From Deltaproteobacteria bacterium (lineage in GTDB: Bacteria; Desulfobacterota; Binatia; UBA1149; JAJCZL01): a DNA stretch of 64,000 nt. Shown piece after piece: positions 8,834 through 15,745 of this stretch; the stretch's first letter is position 1, and each line of letters starts with the position of its first letter. The notes beneath the pieces were generated by a model, which made no database searches, was not told the origin of the DNA, and worked only from the letters and a program-made list of their open reading frames with translations. A program made the translations under genes and the position numbers. Location: contig JAJCZL010000057.1 of NCBI GenBank assembly GCA_029262415.1, positions 62,001 through 126,000 of the forward strand. Direction: 5' to 3'.

Positions 8834-11299
8834 ATGCTGGCCGAACGCTACACCGCGGGACTCGCAGATGCTGTGCGCGGAAAGTGCCTTGGACTTCGTC
8901 TACGACGCGAATTTCAGGGCGGGACCATCCGTAACCTCGCGTGCGAACTCTCCAACACATCCGCGACTGGTGCGTCGCAACTACCCGCCGAGACATTTTT
9001 CGAGGCCTCATACCCGACAGGCACCATTCTGCAGGGCCTCGAGGCACTCGCAGCCGGACACGGCCGGCCGATTATCCTGACCGGTCGTGCTGGATCGGGA
9101 AAGTCACACGCCCTTGGCGTCTTCCATCATGCACTGTCTGAGCCCGAAACGGCGCAAGAGTGGTTAGAGACCTGGAGCCGCCGTCTCGGCCACGCGCTTC
9201 CCGCACGGTTTCCCGAACACGCCAACCTGCAAGTCCTCAGCGAGAACCTTGATGGCTCGGTTTACCAGGTCTTATGGGACTACGTCCTGAACTGGCACTT
9301 TCGTGGTGAGTGGGGACGTGCCCAATCCGAAGAGCAGGGTCGCATACTCTACGAGGTTCCTGCACGCGAGATATTCGAAGAGATGTTCCGGCTGCAACCG
9401 GCAGTGTTCCTATTTGACGGCTTCGAGCGTTGGCTCGCGAACCTACCCGACAGCGAAGAACAGCCGTTTCGAACCAGATCGTGGCAGTTGGTGCAACTCC
9501 TTGCGGAAATCGCGAAGGACTACCCTAACCGCATCGCCATGGTGTTCTCGATCGACGACAAACGCTCCGACGCGTTCGAAAAACTCGAGTTCTTGTCGCC
9601 CCGTATCATCGACACCGAGTTGCCCTCAGCGCGTGGCGAACGCGCCCATTGGCTGGTACACCGGATGTTCGAGAATCGTTGGGAGATCGCCGAGTGCTCG
9701 ATTCGCGCACAGCTCGAACCGTACGTCGAACAGTACGTCGATACCTACGACACCCCGGTCGGCGTTCGACCCACGCTCTGGCGGGCGTTTCTTGACGCAT
9801 GGCCCTTCGTGCCCGGACTCGTCCGGCTTATCGAAGACCGGATCGATGTCGACGACCCCGCACAGAGTGCGCGGGTAACAGTCAAACTCCTCGCCGATCT
9901 ATTCGAGCGCCAACCGCGCCGCACGCGGGTGATCAACGTCTCCGACATCGGTTTGAACGACGACGACGAAGGAATAGCCCTTTGGCTGGGCGCGGCGATG
10001 AATGAAGAAGGCGCGTTGCTACGCGAACGCGCGATCGAGAATCTTACCCAGGTCTTCGACGCGGTCGGGAGAACCAAGTCGACGATCCCTCACGCCGCCG
10101 CGATCATGAGCGCACTCTGGGTGCGATCGGTAACTCCGCGCGACGGCGACGACGACTCGGGTAGCGACCTGCGCTCTCTATTGCTCGACATTACCCACGG
10201 CGAAAAGATCGGTGTCGTCGCGCTTGAAACCGAGCTTGCGACTATTCGTAACCTCAGCCTGTTCGTCCACGAGGACAACGGTCGCTACCGTATTTGCGAC
10301 ACTCCGAACCCGCGCAACCGGCTGCTGATCGAAGCCCATGACAACACGAACTTCAAAGACGGTTCGGATCAGCGCGAACTCGCCAATCAGATCCGTCACG
10401 TCATCGGCGCACGCGAAGACGTTGCACACTCATTCCGGCTGGTCGTCCTCCGCCGTCACTGGCAGGTGGCGCCGTGGCGCGAAATGGACGAAGAATGCCG
10501 GCCACCGGCTTGGGACGGGAGAATCGTTTTGCTGGTCGTTCCCGAAGCACCCCATCATATCGAGTCCACACTCGGCCGCTGGTTGCGCGATCACGTACCG
10601 AACCGGCGCAACACCATTCGGTTTCTCCTTCCGAGCGAGGGATCGGGTAACGTCTACGAGGATCCGGAACTCTTACTGCCGATTCGCGGAATGCTACTCG
10701 CCGACAGGTGGGAAACCGAGGATCCTGCCTACCTCGACCACTACGCCGAGTTTCAAGCACGTGCACGCGAGCTGATCCGCAAGCGGTTCGACCGCTTCGC
10801 AGTCGTCGATATCTGGGACGACGAGGACGCACGACGATCGCGTTTCCACGTCGTTAAGCACGAGTCAGAAGGCGCAGGCATCCCCGACGCTGTCGATGCG
10901 TATATCCGCCAGAACCTAGTCAAGCCGGGATGCTTCGACGAAATGCTACTGGAGTTCGCGCATGCCAACGAAACGGTAGGTGCGGTACTGGCTGCTCTGC
11001 AGGAACCGCGACCCAACCGCAAGTTAACGATCCCGTGGATCGGCCACAGTTCGATCATCAAGAAGTTGGAGAAACTCTGTGCGGAGGGCCGTATCACTTT
11101 GGACATCAGCAGCACACGTAGCGGAGACAGAGGAAACGACCCCAGATCGCACCAATCGACCGCAAGCGACCGGCTCGCGCGAACCATCACGTCGGATGAG
11201 GAAGCTGAGCAGGTCCGCCTATCGTTGCCGGGGGATTCTCCGAGCGTGGATAGGTCGGCAGGCGGCGGTGCAGGCGGCACCGGCAAAGTATCCAAGTAG
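8834..11299 (+). CDS. large P-loop ATPase resembling DUF499 proteins
   Basis: This is an 821-residue cytoplasmic NTPase. Residues 53-78 (ETFFEASYPTG...) lead into a strong Walker A, GRAGSGKSH, at 84-92. A hydrophobic strand with an acidic end, VFLFDGFERWL (191-201), is the likely Walker B. A later block around PNRRNTIRFLLPSEG resembles the C-terminal ATPase-associated part of DUF499 proteins. DUF499 ATPases often occur with DUF1156 methyltransferases or in defence islands, but no partner is present here. The Walker B has DG rather than DE, which is unusual. GGGAGG lies just before the ATG at 8834, with short spacing. No transmembrane segment is seen. The family call rests on remembered domain layout, so it is moderate; the ATPase call is firm. 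Confidence 0.6.
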   Translation: MLAERYTAGLADAVRGKCLGLRLRREFQGGTIRNLACELSNTSATGASQLPAETFFEASYPTGTILQGLEALAAGHGRPIILTGRAGSGKSHALGVFHHALSEPETAQEWLETWSRRLGHALPARFPEHANLQVLSENLDGSVYQVLWDYVLNWHFRGEWGRAQSEEQGRILYEVPAREIFEEMFRLQPAVFLFDGFERWLANLPDSEEQPFRTRSWQLVQLLAEIAKDYPNRIAMVFSIDDKRSDAFEKLEFLSPRIIDTELPSARGERAHWLVHRMFENRWEIAECSIRAQLEPYVEQYVDTYDTPVGVRPTLWRAFLDAWPFVPGLVRLIEDRIDVDDPAQSARVTVKLLADLFERQPRRTRVINVSDIGLNDDDEGIALWLGAAMNEEGALLRERAIENLTQVFDAVGRTKSTIPHAAAIMSALWVRSVTPRDGDDDSGSDLRSLLLDITHGEKIGVVALETELATIRNLSLFVHEDNGRYRICDTPNPRNRLLIEAHDNTNFKDGSDQRELANQIRHVIGAREDVAHSFRLVVLRRHWQVAPWREMDEECRPPAWDGRIVLLVVPEAPHHIESTLGRWLRDHVPNRRNTIRFLLPSEGSGNVYEDPELLLPIRGMLLADRWETEDPAYLDHYAEFQARARELIRKRFDRFAVVDIWDDEDARRSRFHVVKHESEGAGIPDAVDAYIRQNLVKPGCFDEMLLEFAHANETVGAVLAALQEPRPNRKLTIPWIGHSSIIKKLEKLCAEGRITLDISSTRSGDRGNDPRSHQSTASDRLARTITSDEEAEQVRLSLPGDSPSVDRSAGGGAGGTGKVSK

Positions 11300-11407
11300 T
11301 CGTTCCTGACCCAGAGGGCGGACAAAAACCTCTCGAAATAGCGTGGGCGGAATACAAACCGGCGCGACGAAAATAGGTAAAGGCTGCTTCCGCACCCAGC
11401 GGCAATG

Positions 11408-12202
11408 CTAGCCCGCCTGGTCCGGAGGTACCAGAGCTTGCGCGCGCACGGGCATGAGCAATGCAGCCGCCACACCGGGGGCTTTGACGGTGCCGGGTAG
11501 GCCCACGCGGTACCCCTCTTTCGCGGGGCCAGGCCCAAAAGTCCCGAAAAGTCTGTCCCACAGGCTGAAGATCGTCCCAAAATTCGAATTCAGCTCCCGG
11601 GTACGGGCAACGTGGTGGCGTCGGTGAAGCGAGGGCACGATGAAAACGGCCCCCGCGACGCGCTCAATCGTGCGGCCTTCGCCGATATCGGCGTGCTCGA
11701 AATAGTTAAAGCCGTTGAATATGGCTTCGAACATGACGACCGCGTGGGCCGGCGCGCCGAGCAAAACGATAGCGGTCAACCGCAATGGAAAGGACAGCAA
11801 CAACTCCCCTGGGTGAAAGCGCGCCGCCGTCGAAACCGTCAGCGCGGTATCGCTGTGGTGAACTTGGTGAAAGCGCCACAACACACCAACGCGATGGTTT
11901 ACCCGGTGCCACCAGTACGAAACCAAATCCAGGCCTGCGACCGTTACCGGGAACGACAGCACTGCCGGGGCATCGACCAAATTGAAAAGTCCAATGTTCG
12001 CTTCACGCGCACGCTGCGAAGCCCAAACCATGCATAACCCGCAAGCGAGCGCGGTCACCACCCCACCCGCAACGAATAGCGCCGTGTTAACACGTACGTT
12101 TCCCGGGCGACGCGAAAATGGAAACAAGCGCTGCAGGATCCAGGCAACCGCCACGACCGTGGCTAAGCTGAGCAGACGAAGCGTACGTGGGTCGTCGCTC
12201 AT
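11408..12202 (-). CDS. sterol desaturase/fatty acid hydroxylase superfamily protein
   Basis: This 264-residue integral membrane di-iron oxygenase carries the three histidine boxes of the superfamily: HRVNH (99-103), HQVHH (112-116) and HRRHH (193-197), plus H170 in FEHAD. About five hydrophobic helices surround them. Members hydroxylate or desaturate lipids, sterols or hopanoids, or cleave ether lipids. The ORF track starts 74 codons too early. The true ATG at 12202 shares one base with the TGA of the ATP-grasp gene (TGATG), so translation is coupled. It is the last gene of the protease/UUP1/ATP-grasp operon, which is an unusual partner set. The substrate is unknown. Confidence 0.85.
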   Translation of the reverse strand: MSDDPRTLRLLSLATVVAVAWILQRLFPFSRRPGNVRVNTALFVAGGVVTALACGLCMVWASQRAREANIGLFNLVDAPAVLSFPVTVAGLDLVSYWWHRVNHRVGVLWRFHQVHHSDTALTVSTAARFHPGELLLSFPLRLTAIVLLGAPAHAVVMFEAIFNGFNYFEHADIGEGRTIERVAGAVFIVPSLHRRHHVARTRELNSNFGTIFSLWDRLFGTFGPGPAKEGYRVGLPGTVKAPGVAAALLMPVRAQALVPPDQAG

Positions 12203-13143
12203 CACTTGCGCGCGAGCAGTCTGCCCAAAGCGGCCCTTTCTTCGGGAGACGACGGGACCTCCTGCAACGCTTCGATCGGCCGGAGCTTGGCTAGAAGCCC
12301 CTCGCCGTCGGCAAGTTGGATGTTCAACCCCGGACGTGCGTTCAACTCGAGGACCAGCGGGCCGAGGTCGCGATCCAGGACGATGTCGCAGCCGAGGTAT
12401 CCGAGTCCGACCAAGTCGTAACAACGCGCACCGAGTTCACACAGGCGATCCCAGTGCGGGATCACGGTACCCGCGAGCGGTGAGCCGGTGTCTGGGTGGT
12501 GGTCAACGATCTTGTCTCGCCAGACTCCGGAGACCGTGGTTCCCGTAACGAGATCCACTCCGACTCCAACCGCCCCCTGGTGGAGGTTAGCCTTGCCGTC
12601 CGACATCCGCGTCGGCAGTCGAACCATCGCCGCAACGGGCACGCCCCTGAATACGATCATGCGGATGTCGGGAACACCCCGATAGCTCAGCTTCTCGAAT
12701 AGCCGATCGAACTTGACGCGGTACTCAATCATCGCGATGTCCGGCTTGCCGCCAAGGCTGTGCATACCGCTCAGGATGTTCGAGACGTGGTGCGAAACCT
12801 CGGCGATGGTCAAGACGTTGCCGCTGCTTAGCCGAAAGCGATCGCGGGCACGGCCGGTAACAACCAAAACGCCTTTACCTCCGCTGCCCTGAGCGGGCTT
12901 GATCACGAAGTCTTCTTCGTCGCCGATCAACTCGAGTAGGTCGCGTACCTGGTGCTGAATCTCGACGACCGCGTACAACTTGGGGACCGCAATCCCCGCA
13001 CGCACCGCGAGTTGTTTAGTCAACAGCTTGTTGTCAACGAGCGGATACAAACGACGCGGGTTGTACTTCTGGATGAAGTCGCCATTGCGGCGGTTCATGC
13101 CAAGCAAGCCGTAGCGGTGCAATGCTCCGGGGCCGGCGATCAT
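12202..13143 (-). CDS. alpha-L-glutamate ligase-like ATP-grasp protein
   Basis: This 313-residue ATP-grasp enzyme is related to RimK. Visible motifs are the nucleotide-binding FVIKPAQGSGGKGVLVV, the metal-binding GPLVLELNARPGL near the C-terminus, and the N-terminal GMNRRNGDFI typical of the alpha-L-glutamate ligase-like family. ATP-grasp ligases of this group join an amino acid or peptide to a carboxylate using ATP. The preferred start is the ATG at 13143, which overlaps the stop of the UUP1 gene (ATGA). The ORF track extends 14 codons upstream. The family is known to occur with the UUP1 membrane protein and the RimK-associated zinc-protease/retropepsin protein, as seen here. The acceptor is not established. 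Confidence 0.85.
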   Translation of the reverse strand: MIAGPGALHRYGLLGMNRRNGDFIQKYNPRRLYPLVDNKLLTKQLAVRAGIAVPKLYAVVEIQHQVRDLLELIGDEEDFVIKPAQGSGGKGVLVVTGRARDRFRLSSGNVLTIAEVSHHVSNILSGMHSLGGKPDIAMIEYRVKFDRLFEKLSYRGVPDIRMIVFRGVPVAAMVRLPTRMSDGKANLHQGAVGVGVDLVTGTTVSGVWRDKIVDHHPDTGSPLAGTVIPHWDRLCELGARCYDLVGLGYLGCDIVLDRDLGPLVLELNARPGLNIQLADGEGLLAKLRPIEALQEVPSSPEERAALGRLLARK

Positions 13144-14681
13144 CGTAGCCGTCTGTCCGCGAAGAGCACTGCGCGGAACCTCCAAAACTCCGACAAACGG
13201 TAGCCGGTGTAGCGACCCAGCAACAGCGTCGCAGCCAAAACAACAAGGAGCAATTCGGGGAATACGAACAGCAAATACGTGAGCTGCTTGGTACTCATCA
13301 AAACGTAGGCAAGGCTCGCAACAACCAGACTACCGGCACCTTGCTGCAACGCGTCCCGGGCACCGTTCTCTTCCCATACCACCGACATCCTTTCGATCGT
13401 CATTGCCAACACGACCATCGGAAACAGGGCGACCGATAACCCGCCCTGAAACCCAAGCTTGTGCGTCAATAATGTTACCGCAGCCATTAAGATAACGACG
13501 ATGATCAAGACCGCTGCCACGCGTGGGACGGCAAGCAAGTGCAGTGTCTCAAAGTAGAAGCGGATACTCAGCCCCAAAGCGACGATCAAACTGAACAGTA
13601 CGAGACCCGAGACCAGTTGCGTCTCGCGGAACGCCAACGCGATCAGAACCGGCATGAACGTGCCAAAGGTATGAAACCCAATGACGTTGCGCATGAACAC
13701 CACTAAGAACGCGCCGAGCGGTATCGTCAGGAGGATCTTGTAAACGTTCTGAGTCCCGATCGGCAACCCAAACAGCGAGTATTCGAGGATCCGTGAGCCC
13801 TTCAAGCGCGCCCGTGTTTCCGCCACTGACACCACCGCACGGATGTCGCTCGCAATCGAGAAGTCAACCACCGCGGGTTCTCCACCCTTAACCCTCACCA
13901 ACGGATCGTTGCCGACACGCCAGACCAAGAAATGCGCGGGGTATCCGAGCTTGCCGGTCATCGGATCGAAAGCCATCCATTGGTTCTCATCGTGCACCTC
14001 GAGCCACGGCTGCAACGACGCCTCGCGAACACCATCCGAGAGCTTGAGACCGTACACGATGCGAGCGGGGATGCGGGCGCCGGCGAGTATGTCGACAATC
14101 TTGGCTACAAACTCATCCTTCGACTCCGTCGTGCCACGGATGAGCTGAACGCTTTCGTCACCACCCACCCCGTTCAGGGTCTTGATCAACTCGCGCGTGA
14201 ATGACGCGATATCGGCCGAGTGACCGCGCACCGCCTCAAGCAAGCTGTTGACCGCCGATTTGTACGGCTCCGGGTAGTCCGGCTTGTCCGGATACGGCGG
14301 CTGCGGCGCCGTCCAGGCTGCCGGCGGCTCGCTCTCCTGATGCAGTAAGGCGCGGTAGTACAGGACCTGTTGCCCCGACGCCTTGCGCACGGCCCACATT
14401 GAAACGCGGTTTTCACCGTTGTCTTCGGTCGAAGAACCGTAGTTGCTCGAAACAAAATCCTCGCCCAGCAACGCGAACCCGGGAGGGTTGCGAGGAATGT
14501 AGAACTCGACTTTCGCAGGGGTGTTCTTGCCCTTGAACGATAACCGCGCCTCGACAGTCCAAACCTCGGTCTTCTCCGTGGGGCTGAGCGGCAGGCCGAG
14601 TGCCGTCGTCTTGTAGAGGCAGAGTGAGAGTCCAATAGCACTCAGCACGAGCGCGAGGGTGCGGACCTGGAGGTCTTTCAT
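13140..14681 (-). CDS. inactive transglutaminase fused to 7 TM helices (UUP1 family)
   Basis: This 513-residue inner-membrane protein has an N-terminal anchor (residues 8-28), a periplasmic region of about 270 residues, and seven hydrophobic helices from about residue 310 to 500. The periplasmic region has a transglutaminase-like block (AGARIPARIVYGL ... WLEVHDENQWMAFDP), but the catalytic Cys is absent and the usual His-Ala-Trp is Gln-Pro-Trp. This agrees with the family name of inactive transglutaminase. It lies between a retropepsin-like gene and an ATP-grasp ligase gene, overlapping both by 4 nt, and probably acts as a periplasmic peptide-binding receptor or channel for the peptide made by that ligase. 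Confidence 0.87.
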   Translation of the reverse strand: MKDLQVRTLALVLSAIGLSLCLYKTTALGLPLSPTEKTEVWTVEARLSFKGKNTPAKVEFYIPRNPPGFALLGEDFVSSNYGSSTEDNGENRVSMWAVRKASGQQVLYYRALLHQESEPPAAWTAPQPPYPDKPDYPEPYKSAVNSLLEAVRGHSADIASFTRELIKTLNGVGGDESVQLIRGTTESKDEFVAKIVDILAGARIPARIVYGLKLSDGVREASLQPWLEVHDENQWMAFDPMTGKLGYPAHFLVWRVGNDPLVRVKGGEPAVVDFSIASDIRAVVSVAETRARLKGSRILEYSLFGLPIGTQNVYKILLTIPLGAFLVVFMRNVIGFHTFGTFMPVLIALAFRETQLVSGLVLFSLIVALGLSIRFYFETLHLLAVPRVAAVLIIVVILMAAVTLLTHKLGFQGGLSVALFPMVVLAMTIERMSVVWEENGARDALQQGAGSLVVASLAYVLMSTKQLTYLLFVFPELLLVVLAATLLLGRYTGYRLSEFWRFRAVLFADRRLR

Positions 14682-15655
14682 TCGTGGTCTCCGTTCGAGG
14701 TAGGCATTTTCCCCGAGCGTTGTGCGGCGGGTTGTCGGATGGGTCTGATCGGTTGAGCGTCGCCCTGCGCGGGCTCAACCTCGACAGCGTCTGCGCCTCC
14801 CGCGTCCGCGGCAATGGTGTCGTCCTCGAGCGGAGAGCCTTCGTCGACGCGGATGTCGAGATCCCCGACCGGCGGGTCTTGGTATTCACACTCGGCGGCA
14901 ACCACAAACGTGTGGTTGGGATCGATTAACGCTACGCGGCTGAGGAAAGTACGGCCAAGCAAAATCGGATACACAAACCCCTCCCGCGGCGTCAACGTAA
15001 ATTCAACGTCGTGGTGCTCCCCATTGAAACAAATCGGCATCTTGACGACGGGACGCACGGCCGTAACGCGACCGTGTTGGCGAATCTTCGCCTCGCGCAC
15101 CACCGGCTGTTCGACGGTCAGTACCGCGGGCGCATCTTCGGTCTCATCCAGATGCAGATCGAAACGAACCCATTCTGCGCCTTTCCCGGTCTTGCCGGGT
15201 TTCAGGAAGTACTCGATCTCACGCGCACTCATCGACGAGGTTTGCGCGCCGGTGTCCAGTTTCGCTTTCAGCTTGTAGCCCCAGGGCTCGATGTAGACGT
15301 GCTCGACCCAGCCCGCGATCAGTCGGCCGGGCTCCGGGTCGGGCTCAGGCTCAGGCGTGGGCTCAGGCTCCGGCGCGGCTGCGTCCTGGTCGGCCTCGGT
15401 GCTCGCCCCCGGGTCGGCCGGCGTCCCGGCATCTCCGTCGCCGGCAGCATCAGTCGTCTCGTCAGCATCGGTCGTGTCGTCAGCTGGGCCGGCGCTCGCG
15501 ACCTCGACGCCGTCGCCACGCGCCGCGACGGCCTTTTTCACCATCTCGATCGCGTTACCGCCCGGCAACGCCTCCTGCTGTGCAAGAGCAAGAGCTTGAC
15601 CGCTCAAAACCAGAACCAGCAACACAACCGAGGTCATTCCACAACAACCACTCAT
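14678..15655 (-). CDS. retropepsin-like ATP-dependent zinc protease family protein (RimK/LysX-associated)
   Basis: This secreted or periplasmic protein has about 325 residues from the ATG at 15655. An alternative ATG at 15637 also keeps the signal peptide (VVLLVLVLSGQALALAQ). A low-complexity acidic linker follows, ending PEPEPTPEPEPDPEP. The C-terminal 170 residues are the conserved domain, with a retropepsin-like KLDTGAQTSS active-site motif and PILLGRTFL near its end. The family has been called ATP-dependent zinc protease, but DTGA points to an aspartic protease fold. Its stop overlaps the UUP1 start by 4 nt. A peptide-trimming role for the ligase product is an inference. Confidence 0.82.
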   Translation of the reverse strand: MSGCCGMTSVVLLVLVLSGQALALAQQEALPGGNAIEMVKKAVAARGDGVEVASAGPADDTTDADETTDAAGDGDAGTPADPGASTEADQDAAAPEPEPTPEPEPDPEPGRLIAGWVEHVYIEPWGYKLKAKLDTGAQTSSMSAREIEYFLKPGKTGKGAEWVRFDLHLDETEDAPAVLTVEQPVVREAKIRQHGRVTAVRPVVKMPICFNGEHHDVEFTLTPREGFVYPILLGRTFLSRVALIDPNHTFVVAAECEYQDPPVGDLDIRVDEGSPLEDDTIAADAGGADAVEVEPAQGDAQPIRPIRQPAAQRSGKMPTSNGDHE

Positions 15656-15745
15656 CGACCGGATCGCGGGCAATCCTACTCCACCACATGCCGTGCGCAA
15701 TCGCCCATCCTTGCCCAGGTGTGCGGTTCATGGAAATGAATTTGC

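Noticed and set aside
8834-11299. A complete DUF499/DUF1156-type defence system
   Set aside because: No methyltransferase, nuclease or other defence partner flanks the ATPase within the window.
15319-15440. GGGCTCAGGCTC-type short repeats
   Set aside because: They encode the Glu-Pro linker of the retropepsin-like protein and are not an independent repeat element.
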